IMG/VR virus record: IMGVR_UViG_3300025276_000044 | Coordinates: 1-52,358 of that record | DNA: 52,358 nt | DNA from: a virus | Direction: 5' to 3' (one strand) | Shown here: positions 22,118 through 29,966 of the stretch, in pieces | Numbering within the stretch: the first letter of the stretch is position 1 | Layout of the letters: the number at the start of each line of letters is the position of its first letter | Translations under genes and position numbers: made by a program | Notes under the pieces: generated by a model | The model's input: only the letters and a program-made list of their open reading frames with translations | Told to the model about the DNA's origin: nothing | Database searches by the model: none

Positions 22118-22148
22118 TTGGATTTCTAATAATCTATTCGTATATTAT
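22118..22148 (+). promoter_or_regulatory. early-type promoter P13
   Basis: TTG 22118-22120, 20 bases, TATATTAT 22141-22148. Box weaker than consensus; no leader hairpin. It drives the two small genes before the tRNAs and possibly the tRNAs themselves. Confidence 0.75.
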
Positions 22149-22166
22149 AGTAAATAAATAAAAGTT

Positions 22167-22364
22167 ATGAACACAGTTAAAAATGAATTCCTATTAAACG
22201 CAACAACTAACGATATGTTAGAGTTTGCCCAATTAGTTGGGAAAGTTGAAAATTCAGGGTTATTAGTAGAAATAATCCATACATCCTTAAAAGAAATTAA
22301 AAACAACCCAAAGACCTCTCCTTTACTTGCTTTACAAATTGCAGTTGAGGATTGGGATTTATAA
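22167..22364 (+). CDS. hypothetical protein
   Basis: This encodes a 65-residue acidic helical protein (NATTNDMLEFAQLVGKVE) with the start context AAATAAAAGTTATG 18 bases after the box of P13. No domain recognised. The next gene starts 10 bases on. Confidence 0.68.
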   Translation: MNTVKNEFLLNATTNDMLEFAQLVGKVENSGLLVEIIHTSLKEIKNNPKTSPLLALQIAVEDWDL

Positions 22365-22374
22365 AAAAAAAGTT

Positions 22375-22548
22375 ATGAATATTACAAAAGAACAAGAAGA
22401 ATCAAGTACACCCATTACTCAAGAAGAAATGACTGCTAATTATGATGGATGGTGGAATAGTTTAACAGATAAAGACAAAGAAAAATTATTTGAAGAACAA
22501 GAACAAGCAGAAAAACACTTTAACAATCTTCCTACCTCTAAAAAATAA
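22375..22548 (+). CDS. small Glu/Gln-rich hypothetical protein
   Basis: This encodes a 57-residue, very acidic and Gln-rich protein (KEQEESSTPITQEEMTANYD). The ATG at 22375 has AAAAAAAGTT in front and is chosen over a frame extension from an ATG at 22327 that overlaps the upstream gene. It ends 6 bases before tRNA-Leu. Function unknown. Confidence 0.6.
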   Translation: MNITKEQEESSTPITQEEMTANYDGWWNSLTDKDKEKLFEEQEQAEKHFNNLPTSKK

Positions 22549-22554
22549 ACTAAT

Positions 22555-22643
22555 GCCGCTGTGGTGGAATTGGTAGACACGAGGGACTTAAAATCCCTTG
22601 GACAGATATGTCCGTGACGGTTCGAGCCCGTCCAGCGGTACCA
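22555..22643 (+). tRNA. tRNA-Leu: tRNA-Leu (anticodon UAA)
   Basis: This is an 89-nt class II tRNA. The acceptor GCCGCTG pairs with CAGCGGT (one G-U), discriminator A and encoded CCA at 22641-22643. The D arm contains GGAATTGGTAGAC, the anticodon arm GGGACTTAAAATCCC, with a long variable arm and T arm GACGGTTCGAGCCCGTC. It reads UUA, the favoured Leu codon of this AT-rich genome. Confidence 0.95.
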
Positions 22644-22668
22644 ACCCCCAAAATGTTGTTTGACTTAC

Positions 22669-22742
22669 GGACCAATAGCTCAGATGGATAGAGCATCGCC
22701 CTTCTAAGGCGACGGTCAAAGGTTCGAGTCCTTTTTGGTTCA
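22669..22742 (+). tRNA. tRNA-Arg: tRNA-Arg (anticodon UCU)
   Basis: This is a 74-nt cloverleaf. Acceptor GGACCAA/TTGGTTC, D arm AGCTCAGATGGATAGAGC, anticodon arm TCGCCCTTCTAAGGCGA, T arm with GGTTCGAGTCC. CCA is not encoded (CTA follows). It reads AGA, the dominant Arg codon in the phage genes, so it probably supports phage codon use. Confidence 0.93.
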
Positions 22743-22748
22743 CTACAC

Positions 22749-22825
22749 AGGTATGTATCTCCTCAAGCTTATATCTTGTAGAAAGAGTAATTGGTTACAT
22801 AAGAGTTCGAGTCTCTTCTTACCTA
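22749..22825 (+). tRNA. degenerate tRNA-like element
   Basis: The 77-nt span has an acceptor-like pairing AGGTATG/CTTACCT (one mismatch) and an excellent T arm AAGAG-TTCGAGT-CTCTT. The D arm lacks the invariant GG, and no canonical anticodon stem forms. A short hairpin GTAA-TTGG-TTAC occupies the variable-arm position. It is probably a decayed tRNA or a tRNA-like RNA. Confidence 0.35.
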
Positions 22826-22840
22826 CATCTACACACTACA

Positions 22841-22875
22841 TGCGTTTTAAGCGCAATTTTATGCGTTTTAACGCA
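22841..22875 (+). repeat. tandem small hairpins after tRNA cluster
   Basis: TGCG-TTTTAAG-CGCA (22841-22855) and TGCGTT-TT-AACGCA (22862-22875) share the word ATGCGTTTTA. The first is followed by ATTTTA. They may mark 3' processing or weak termination of the tRNA transcript. From here to 23013 no gene is seen. Confidence 0.45.
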
Positions 22876-22966
22876 CCAACCCCCCACGATCACCACAATC
22901 ATCCACTATAGTATTTAACAATATTGTACGTGGATTTTTTTATTTATAGATTATTTGGATTATTAG

Positions 22967-22975
22967 TATTTATAA
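22967..22975 (+). promoter_or_regulatory. late-type promoter motif L3
   Basis: TATTTATAA lies 38 bases before the ATG at 23014. It has the same nonamer as the other late-type sites but a longer leader. It may open the unit leading to the HD hydrolase and sigma-factor genes. Confidence 0.4.
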
Positions 22976-23013
22976 CATATATTACATGGTTTAAACAATT
23001 AATTTTATAATAA

Positions 23014-23196
23014 ATGGGACACTACGAAGATGTTATTTATTTTGTATATGAAGAAGTTGAAAGGTTAGGATTAAAAGATGAATTTTCTAAAGAAATGAAG
23101 AAGATGAATAATCAAACCAAACATAAATATAAAAGCATGAATGAAAAGTATGAGTATGCTCTTCATAAAATTAAATATGGGGAGAAATATAAATAA
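23014..23196 (+). CDS. hypothetical protein
   Basis: This encodes a 60-residue charged helical protein (VYEEVERLGLKDEFSKEMKK) with many Lys and Tyr residues. Its stop overlaps the next start (TAATG), so the two are coupled. Function unknown. Confidence 0.68.
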   Translation: MGHYEDVIYFVYEEVERLGLKDEFSKEMKKMNNQTKHKYKSMNEKYEYALHKIKYGEKYK

Positions 23197-23624
23197 TGAT
23201 TGATGTTAATGACATATTTAGCTTATTCCCTAATAGTGGGAGTAAAAAAGAAGAAGTAATTGAGGATATTGTTGAAATAACATCCTCCCCAAAATACTGG
23301 TTAGGTATGCATAAAAAACTAGTACTTAATCATATCAATTTTAAAAAGAAGGCACTTAAATTTTTTAAAGAATCTAATCATGAATTAGATATTGAAGATG
23401 TTAAAAAAGCTGGAGAGTTTGTTGCTTATAACAAAGCTTGGTATTACATTAAAAAAATTGATATGAGTAATGAAAATCATATTTTAAATATAATTGAATA
23501 TGGTGATGATATTCTAGAAACTTCTTTAGAACTATCAATCAAATACTTCCAGGACATTGAGGAGTATGAAAAGTGCGCCCATTTATTAAAAATACTAAAA
23601 AAATCTCAAGAATTCCACCTCTAA
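23196..23624 (+). CDS. hypothetical helical protein
   Basis: This encodes a 142-residue all-helical, charged protein containing AGEFVAYNKAWYYIKKID and, near the end, YFQDIEEYEKCAHLLKI. Similar late-region proteins occur in marine T4-like phages with no known role. It is coupled to the upstream gene by a TAATG overlap. A 152-base gap follows, holding the hairpin GTACCT-TGG-AGGTAC at 23649-23663. Confidence 0.7.
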   Translation: MIDVNDIFSLFPNSGSKKEEVIEDIVEITSSPKYWLGMHKKLVLNHINFKKKALKFFKESNHELDIEDVKKAGEFVAYNKAWYYIKKIDMSNENHILNIIEYGDDILETSLELSIKYFQDIEEYEKCAHLLKILKKSQEFHL

Positions 23625-23776
23625 ACTTGGATATTAAAAAAACTTTGGGTACCTTGGAGGTACAGGTTTTAAAGATATTTAGGAAAATATGAGGATTAAG
23701 AGATTATGATGATAGGTAGGATGGGTGGTGGAGTTATTGTATATTGGGGTAATATATAAAATAAATACAAAACATT

Positions 23777-23971
23777 ATGGCATTTAGAAACAAAGAATTG
23801 GTTGACAGAGGATTTACAAACATTAAATCCCAGGTTAAAACTCTAGATCTTACAGTAGCTCGTGGAGGGGGAAGTATAGAGGATTTTAGAAAAGAGATAA
23901 AAAGATTATATAATAAAATTGAAGATTTAGAAACTCTAGTTGAAAGAGAATCATCACATATTAACGGATAA
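23777..23971 (+). CDS. small coiled-coil protein
   Basis: This encodes a 64-residue protein: a basic N-terminal half, a GGGS hinge near residue 32, and a C-terminal coiled coil (FRKEIKRLYNKIEDLETLVE). No promoter of either class is evident in front. It precedes the HD hydrolase gene by 15 bases. Function unknown. Confidence 0.62.
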   Translation: MAFRNKELVDRGFTNIKSQVKTLDLTVARGGGSIEDFRKEIKRLYNKIEDLETLVERESSHING

Positions 23972-23986
23972 TACAAAATAAAAGTT

Positions 23987-24760
23987 ATGAAGCTAACAGC
24001 AGAACAAATCCAAATGAATTGGGTAGAATTTCTATCTAATATTGAAACTTATATAACAGGTAAGCGTAAAAAACAATTACTTGATTTTTATAACAAGTAT
24101 GGAGAGAGAATTATGATGATGCCCGCATCTCATAAAAAAGAATACCATTCTGCATTCCCAGGTGGTTATGTAGATCATGTTAATAGAGTTGTTAAAGCAT
24201 CTTTATCTATGTCAGGTCTTTGGGAAGGTTTTGGTTGTGATATGACTACATTTACTACTGAAGAGTTAGTATTTTCAGCAATCAATCATGATTTAGGTAA
24301 AATCGGTGATAATGAACATGAAGCTTATATACCCCAAACAGATAAATGGAGAAAGGATAAGTTAGGTGAAGATTATACATTTAATAAAAAATTAGCTTTC
24401 GCATCAGTTCCAGATCGTGGTTTATTTCTTCTTCAAGAACATGGCATATCATATACATTTAATGAGATGATTGGTATCCAAACACATGATGGTTTGTACG
24501 ACTCAGCAAATGATAAATATTTAAAAGGGTGGATGCCAGAGCAAAAACCACGTACTTCTCTTCCATTTATTTTACATCAGGCCGATATGTTAGCAGCTAG
24601 GATTGAATTTGAGGTTGAATGGTTACCTAAATTTAAAAATAATGTGGATACCTCAAACTCAAATTTTACATTGAATAATAATAAAAAATCATCAGTTAAA
24701 AATAAAGCATTAAGTTCTATTCAAAGTGAAGGTTTAAAAAATATATTTGATAAATTATGA
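23987..24760 (+). CDS. HD-domain phosphohydrolase
   Basis: This encodes a 257-residue protein with an HD metal site: His54 in YHSAFPGGYVDH, His64, and His101-Asp102 in INHDLGKIG, then a THDGLYD segment and a late QADMLAARIEFE helix. Family members hydrolyse nucleotides or phosphodiesters. The PGGYVDHVNRV pattern is shared with HD proteins of T4-like phages. The substrate is unknown; nucleotide-pool or signal-nucleotide control is plausible. Start context AAATAAAAGTTATG. It overlaps the next gene by 4 bases. Confidence 0.83.
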   Translation: MKLTAEQIQMNWVEFLSNIETYITGKRKKQLLDFYNKYGERIMMMPASHKKEYHSAFPGGYVDHVNRVVKASLSMSGLWEGFGCDMTTFTTEELVFSAINHDLGKIGDNEHEAYIPQTDKWRKDKLGEDYTFNKKLAFASVPDRGLFLLQEHGISYTFNEMIGIQTHDGLYDSANDKYLKGWMPEQKPRTSLPFILHQADMLAARIEFEVEWLPKFKNNVDTSNSNFTLNNNKKSSVKNKALSSIQSEGLKNIFDKL

Positions 24761-25044
24761 TTTCATCAACTACAATAGTTATAACATTACTAGTAATAGC
24801 AGTTTTAATATTATTATTCACTACTTGGAATTTACTTAGAAAAAATGAATCTTCCGAAGATATAGTTGTTGGGTATCTTCAGTATTTAGATCAAATTTCA
24901 AGAGTAATAGAAGCATCAGATGAAAAATTAAAAAAAATAGATATTAAAGGTTCATTTTCATCAGATGATGAGGTAGGTTTTTTCTTTAAGCAAATCAAAC
25001 AAATCCAAGATATTCTTAATGAATTTAAATTAAAAAAATTATAG
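24757..25044 (+). CDS. membrane-anchored small protein
   Basis: This encodes a 95-residue protein with an N-terminal hydrophobic helix (about 4-25) and a helical cytoplasmic part. It overlaps the HD gene (ATGA) and lies 6 bases before the sigma-factor gene. In T4 the late co-activator gp33 works with gp55, but the transmembrane helix here argues against that role. Function unknown. Confidence 0.7.
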   Translation: MISSTTIVITLLVIAVLILLFTTWNLLRKNESSEDIVVGYLQYLDQISRVIEASDEKLKKIDIKGSFSSDDEVGFFFKQIKQIQDILNEFKLKKL

Positions 25045-25050
25045 AAATTT

Positions 25051-25863
25051 ATGGATGACATAATAAGAAGGCATAAAGCCCAACCCCAAAAGAAAGTATA
25101 CTTTTCAAAAGATACAGAAAATGCGATTGTTAGATACAATCGCTCTTCTGATCCCGAAGAAAGAAGTGACTTATATTCTGAATGGATACACTGGCCTTTT
25201 TACAAATTAACAGAAAATATTATCCATACTTTTAAATTTTACCATACTGATGGAGTTGATAATTTAGAAGATTTACAACATGAAATAATAACATTTCTAC
25301 TATCAAAAATTCATTTATTTAATCCTGAGAATGGAGCTAAAGCATACTCATATTTTGGCACTATAGTTAAACGTTGGCTTATTGTATATAATCAGAAAAA
25401 CTATGGCAATAAAATAAAAAATATATCAATATCAGATCTAAACCATTATTCTCAATTAGATACAACTGATCCATCATTTATTTTATCATCATCAAGAATG
25501 GAAGATGTTAATAAAATTGAAGAAGAGGAAGAATTTAGTAATAGAGGACTTACAGAAAATAAACATCACAAATATGAGGATCGTTTATCATTATTTATTG
25601 ATCAATATGTTGAGTATTGTACAGATAGAATTTATACCCTCTTTCCAAAAGGTAACGATGCTTCTATTGCAGATGCAATTTTAGAATTATTTAGAAAAAG
25701 AGATAATATTGATGTTTTTAATAAAAAGGCACTTTATATTTACATTCGTGAGATGGTTGATGTTAAAACACCTAAAATTACTAAAATAGCAAATAAGTTA
25801 TATGGCATATTTAAAGAAAAATACTTATTTTATTTAGAACACGGTTATTTTCCTCCAAAATAG
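25051..25863 (+). CDS. gp55: gp55-like late-transcription sigma factor
   Basis: This encodes a 270-residue protein. Residues 71-112 (NLEDLQHEIITFLLSKIHLF, then FNPENGAKAYSYFGTIVKR) match the sigma region 2-like core of T4-type gp55, in which an acidic helix precedes F-x-P-x-x-G-x-x-A-x-x-Y-F. The N-terminus is basic and the rest is helical and charged. gp55 binds host RNA polymerase and recognises a short -10-type element for late genes. It is longer than T4 gp55 (185 residues). A repeated element TATTTATAA in front of late genes is its likely target. Confidence 0.78.
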   Translation: MDDIIRRHKAQPQKKVYFSKDTENAIVRYNRSSDPEERSDLYSEWIHWPFYKLTENIIHTFKFYHTDGVDNLEDLQHEIITFLLSKIHLFNPENGAKAYSYFGTIVKRWLIVYNQKNYGNKIKNISISDLNHYSQLDTTDPSFILSSSRMEDVNKIEEEEEFSNRGLTENKHHKYEDRLSLFIDQYVEYCTDRIYTLFPKGNDASIADAILELFRKRDNIDVFNKKALYIYIREMVDVKTPKITKIANKLYGIFKEKYLFYLEHGYFPPK

Positions 25864-25876
25864 TTTTAAATTCACA

Positions 25877-25885
25877 TATTTATAA
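25877..25885 (+). promoter_or_regulatory. late-type promoter motif L4
   Basis: TATTTATAA directly after the sigma-factor gene, 11 bases before the ATG at 25897. It opens the virion module. Confidence 0.6.
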
Positions 25886-25896
25886 TCAAAAACAAC

Positions 25897-26235
25897 ATGG
25901 GACAATTAGAATCATACGTTTTTGGTGATAAAAAATTTTCGGATTTACTTGAGGAAATTTATAATAACCAAAAAAGACGAGACGCTCAAGTAGTAGCACT
26001 TATATCAGAATTAAAACCTTTAGTTCAAGAAATAGGAGATGCTACTCTTATAGTACCACTTATTAAAGAATATATGGAGATTGGTGTTAAGAATGATGAT
26101 GCTTTAATTAAAATGGCTACAATAGTTCAGAGAGCACTTCAAAACGCAAGTGAGGATGGAGGGCTTGGAATTTCAGATGAAGAAAAAGAACAACTTCTAG
26201 CAGAAATGGAAAAACTCCAAATAAAGGAAAAATAA
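25897..26235 (+). CDS. conserved late protein, unknown role
   Basis: This encodes a 112-residue acidic helical protein (FSDLLEEIYNNQKRRDAQVVAL; SDEEKEQLLAEMEKLQ). Its place behind a late-type motif and 1 base before the spike gene suggests a virion or assembly role, perhaps a chaperone. No family function is known to me. Confidence 0.7.
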   Translation: MGQLESYVFGDKKFSDLLEEIYNNQKRRDAQVVALISELKPLVQEIGDATLIVPLIKEYMEIGVKNDDALIKMATIVQRALQNASEDGGLGISDEEKEQLLAEMEKLQIKEK

Positions 26236-26236
26236 T

Positions 26237-27475
26237 ATGCCAATCAAACAGAGTGTAGATTCTAAAACTAGCAGTAGTGGAGATATTAGTATATTTGGTG
26301 CTAGGGTAATATCAATTATACTTGAAGATAAATCCTACCCTCAAGAATTTAAAAAAAATGGAAAGTGGAGTGCTGTAGGTAGTGTTTTTTTCTCTAAATT
26401 AAATGAATCAAATGCTAGTAAATCTGCATTATCTAATAATATTGCAAAACCTTTATTTCCAAATTCTTCAGTAATTCCTTTAAAGAATGAAGTAATTTAT
26501 ATTATACCCTTACCTAATAATAATGTTCAATCTGATGTAAATGATGTATCTTATTATTATTTTCAACCTATAAACATATGGAATAGCGTACATCATAATG
26601 CTATACCAGATCCAGTACATGGCCCATCAACCGTTCCTGCATCACAAACCCAAAATAATCAACAAACTGCTGCAGGGAATCCTCGAGTAGTTAATGATTC
26701 AAATATTAATATAGATTTAGGTCATACATTTAATGAAAAAATAGAAGGATCAGATTCAATTAGAAATTTACAACCCTATGCTGGGGATGTAATACATCAA
26801 GGGAGATGGGGACAATCACTTAGGTTTGGATCAACTGTTAAAAATTCAAACCCACCAAACCCTTGGTCTAAAGATGGAGAAGATGGTGATCCTATAACTA
26901 TTATTAAAAATGGTCAATATGAAGAAAGTAATGATCCTTGGATTCCACAAGTAGAAGACATAAATCTTGATCCTTCAAGTGTATATTTAACAACTACCCA
27001 AAAAATACCAATTGAAGTAGCAAGTAAAAGTTATAAATCATACCAAAGTGCTCCTGAGTCTACTAATTTATATGTAGGTGATCAAATAATTTTAAATTCT
27101 GGCCGTTTACTATTTAATTCAAAAGTAGATTCAATATTATTAAGTGCTAATACCACTATTAATTTAAATTCAGTTGATAGTGTTAACATAGATTCACCAT
27201 TAACAGTAATCCAATCCCCTGAAATATATTTAGGTGATAAAAATGCAACTGAACCCGTAATATTAGGTGATATATTTTTAACGGATTTTAGTAAATTAGC
27301 ACAAAATCTTGTTAGTTTAGCTACGGGTTTAGTAACGGGTTTAGGTGGAAATATAGGAGGAACATTAGGACCTAATGGAGCAGTATTAGCGGCTGCATCA
27401 CAATTACAAGTTAATGCTAATCAAATGGTAACTAAGATTGAAAAATATAAATCAAAAGTAAGCAAGTCTAAATAA
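26237..27475 (+). CDS. gp5: gp5-like baseplate central spike protein
   Basis: This encodes a 412-residue protein. The N-terminal part (about 17-120: FGARVISIILED, GSVFFSKLN, FPNSSVIPLKNEVIYIIPLP) fits the OB-fold of T4 gp5/VgrG-type spikes. After a Gly/Pro/Asn-rich middle with GRWGQSLRFGS, residues 270-345 are short repeating strands (QIILNSGRLLFNSK, TTINLNSVDSVNIDSP) typical of the triple beta-helix needle. The lysozyme domain of T4 gp5 is absent, as in other marine relatives. It is the tip that pierces the outer membrane. It overlaps the next gene by 1 base. Confidence 0.75.
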   Translation: MPIKQSVDSKTSSSGDISIFGARVISIILEDKSYPQEFKKNGKWSAVGSVFFSKLNESNASKSALSNNIAKPLFPNSSVIPLKNEVIYIIPLPNNNVQSDVNDVSYYYFQPINIWNSVHHNAIPDPVHGPSTVPASQTQNNQQTAAGNPRVVNDSNINIDLGHTFNEKIEGSDSIRNLQPYAGDVIHQGRWGQSLRFGSTVKNSNPPNPWSKDGEDGDPITIIKNGQYEESNDPWIPQVEDINLDPSSVYLTTTQKIPIEVASKSYKSYQSAPESTNLYVGDQIILNSGRLLFNSKVDSILLSANTTINLNSVDSVNIDSPLTVIQSPEIYLGDKNATEPVILGDIFLTDFSKLAQNLVSLATGLVTGLGGNIGGTLGPNGAVLAAASQLQVNANQMVTKIEKYKSKVSKSK

Positions 27476-29139
27476 TGCAATTTCTAAATAAATTAATAGG
27501 CAAAGCAGTATATAAAGTAATATCTAATGTTACTAAGATGGATATTGTAATTGATTTTTTAAAAGATAAATTTAAAGATCAATGTCCTCCTAGAGCAGAA
27601 TTACTTGCTATTGTTAAGCAAAAAAACCAAATCCAATCAGGGTTAGAAGCTTGTTTAGTAGTTTTTAATCCTATTAATACAGCAGCAGCAACCGTTGATG
27701 GTATAGTAACAACTGTAGGTATAGCAGTAAAAATAATTAAACTAATTCCAATTCCAACTTCATTCCCCCCTGGTGTTGGTATTCCTATTAATGTTATAAC
27801 AATTTTATCAGATTCCTTAGATCAACTAGATAAATTATTAACATCAGCTAAAATAACAGTATCAATAGTAGCTCCATTATCAAAAATTATATCGGATGCA
27901 ATTACTAAAACAATTGCAAGACTCCAAGAATTAGATATTCTTTTTAATGAGTGTATGGGAGAAATAGTTAAGGGTACTAATGAAGGTGGTACTGGTGTTC
28001 CTTTAACACCCCAAGAACAAGACGAATTAGCTTTAGAAATAGTTAACATTGCAGCTACCTCCGGAGACTTTGATAATCCTGCGTTAAATGCAAATACTGA
28101 TGCTGATCTTTTAGATAGATTATCCCCAAATTCAGCAAATCCACTTGCATATAAAGGTTTTGTATTTATGGTTGAATATGAAACTGTAGAAGTAATTTCT
28201 GATACAGGAGTTATTACTCAAGAACAAGAATATTCTTTCCCTTCAAGAAGAATTAAAGCAACAAATAAAGATACATCTGCGGGTAATGTATATTTAGGTT
28301 TAGAAGTTTATAATTTAGTGGGTGGTAGATATTCATTTAGTGCATCCACCCAAGTCTTAATAAATGAAGCAAAGTTTAGAATTGATAATTTAAACTATAC
28401 AAAATATTGGAAGGAATGGATAAAATCTAATAATACACAAACATTAGCACCAGGTAAAATTACAATAGCAGGCCCTGTTAATAATAATACAATAGGTCCT
28501 AATCCCCTACCACCAAGCAATACAGGAGGATCATTTCCATCACCAATTGAAGTAATACAGGAAAGTTGGACAAATTGGAATCAATTAAGTGGAATGAAAT
28601 CAAATATGCAGCAGCAAATGTACGGTTCAAACCCATATAAAAATATTCCATATAGTATTGATATTGGCCAATCATTATTTTTAAATTCTACTAGAAATTC
28701 TAGTGGTACTTTAACATCAGCAACTAAAGGTTTACCTACAAAAAGTGCTATAAGGTTAAAAGCAAAAGTTAATTCACCAGGTGCTAAAATAACATTTACA
28801 GTTGATACTGGAGGGTTTACACCACAATCCCCTTGGGGTTATGGTAACCCAGGTGTTGGAAATTATAATGATGGAGTTAAACAACCTTATAGAAGAGGAG
28901 AGGTGGAAATTAAAATTAATGCTGCTTCTGGATCTCAATATCAAAATATAAAACTTCTTAAAGTAAATAAAGGAGTAGGGATTTATACCTTTACTTATCC
29001 TAAAATAGGTACATATTATATTGAGGCTATAATTTGGAATGGGGGACGATATGGTACAAATTTTAATAATCAAACAGCTGAATATATTAATTCCAACCAA
29101 TCATCATCTTTAATCGTAACATATGATTCTCAACAATAA
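27475..29139 (+). CDS. putative baseplate/tail structural protein
   Basis: This encodes a 554-residue protein. The first ~170 residues are long helices with a Pro-rich hydrophobic stretch (LIPIPTSFPPGVGIPINVI). The rest is beta- and Asn/Ser-rich with a C-terminal immunoglobulin-like section (GAKITFTVDTGGF, GIYTFTYPKIGTYYIEAI). It lies between the spike and gp25 genes, so a baseplate hub or wedge part is likely. Not assigned to a T4 protein. Confidence 0.72.
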   Translation: MQFLNKLIGKAVYKVISNVTKMDIVIDFLKDKFKDQCPPRAELLAIVKQKNQIQSGLEACLVVFNPINTAAATVDGIVTTVGIAVKIIKLIPIPTSFPPGVGIPINVITILSDSLDQLDKLLTSAKITVSIVAPLSKIISDAITKTIARLQELDILFNECMGEIVKGTNEGGTGVPLTPQEQDELALEIVNIAATSGDFDNPALNANTDADLLDRLSPNSANPLAYKGFVFMVEYETVEVISDTGVITQEQEYSFPSRRIKATNKDTSAGNVYLGLEVYNLVGGRYSFSASTQVLINEAKFRIDNLNYTKYWKEWIKSNNTQTLAPGKITIAGPVNNNTIGPNPLPPSNTGGSFPSPIEVIQESWTNWNQLSGMKSNMQQQMYGSNPYKNIPYSIDIGQSLFLNSTRNSSGTLTSATKGLPTKSAIRLKAKVNSPGAKITFTVDTGGFTPQSPWGYGNPGVGNYNDGVKQPYRRGEVEIKINAASGSQYQNIKLLKVNKGVGIYTFTYPKIGTYYIEAIIWNGGRYGTNFNNQTAEYINSNQSSSLIVTYDSQQ

Positions 29140-29180
29140 ACATAATGAAAAATAAACATGCAAAAAATTAACTAACTTAA

Positions 29181-29189
29181 TATTTATAA
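29181..29189 (+). promoter_or_regulatory. late-type promoter motif L5
   Basis: TATTTATAA ends only 5 bases before the ATG at 29195. If this is the -10 element, the transcript would be nearly or fully leaderless. Confidence 0.55.
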
Positions 29190-29194
29190 TAAAA

Positions 29195-29557
29195 ATGAAG
29201 TCATCAGAATTAAAAAACCTAATAAAAACAGCAGTAAGAGAAGCAATTCAAGAAGAATTAAAAGATATCTTATTGGAAGCTGTTAAGACTCCTACAGTTA
29301 TCGCACAACAACCACAAACTTATTCTCCTCCAGCAATTGTAGAGAACCAAAATTCTCTCCCACCTCAACAGCCTATGATGTCTGCTGAGGATAAAAGAGC
29401 AGCATATAAAAATATTTTAGGAGATACAGCCTCAACATTAACATCAAATAATGTTCCTCAAACTTTCAACCCTCAACAAGGATTTGATTCATCAAATGGA
29501 ACTTTACCACAAGGTGAAGTAGATATGTCTCAAATATCAGGATTAATGAATCGTTAA
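29195..29557 (+). CDS. small structural or chaperone-like protein
   Basis: This encodes a 120-residue protein with an amphipathic helical N-terminus (LIKTAVREAIQEELKDILLE) followed by a Pro/Gln-rich, probably unfolded stretch. The L-L-E-A at residues 27-30 resembles a prohead-protease site but lies at a helix end and may be coincidence. It starts the gp25-gp6 operon. Role unknown. Confidence 0.68.
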   Translation: MKSSELKNLIKTAVREAIQEELKDILLEAVKTPTVIAQQPQTYSPPAIVENQNSLPPQQPMMSAEDKRAAYKNILGDTASTLTSNNVPQTFNPQQGFDSSNGTLPQGEVDMSQISGLMNR

Positions 29558-29558
29558 A

Positions 29559-29966
29559 ATGGCAAGAATAATAAATAATAGATTTCCAATTGACTCAGTT
29601 GCTCGAAAGGCAGTTGGGTTTGGTTTTCCTATAAACGGTCCTGCTGTTTTTGTACCAACTTATACAGTTCGGGAACAAACAAAGGCAAATTTAATTAATT
29701 ATTTATTAACCAATAAAGGTGAAAGAGTATTTAATCCTATGTTTGGGGCTGATTTAAGAAGTTTATTATTTGAAAATGTTTTAGATCGTACAACAGATGA
29801 ACTACAATCGATAATACAAAATGATATTAATATTTATTTCCCACAAGTTGATATTAAAGAAGTAAAATTTATAAACACACCAGACAACAACACAATCAAT
29901 TTTTCCTTAACATATACAATAGCTAATTTTGGAATAACAGATGATTTAACTATATTACTACAATAA
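29559..29966 (+). CDS. gp25: baseplate wedge protein gp25
   Basis: This is a 135-residue protein of the gp25 family (T4 gp25 has 132): REQTKANLINYLLTNKGERVFNPMFGADLRSLLFE is the family core, including the GERV/NP/FG/L pattern, followed by IQNDINIYFPQVDI. gp25 initiates sheath contraction at the baseplate rim by linking gp6 and the sheath. It abuts gp6 with a 1-base overlap, the same order as in contractile-tail systems generally. Confidence 0.93.
   Translation: MARIINNRFPIDSVARKAVGFGFPINGPAVFVPTYTVREQTKANLINYLLTNKGERVFNPMFGADLRSLLFENVLDRTTDELQSIIQNDINIYFPQVDIKEVKFINTPDNNTINFSLTYTIANFGITDDLTILLQ

Noticed and set aside
24757-25044. gp33 late co-activator next to the gp55-like gene
   Set aside because: The predicted protein has a clear N-terminal membrane helix, which does not fit soluble gp33.
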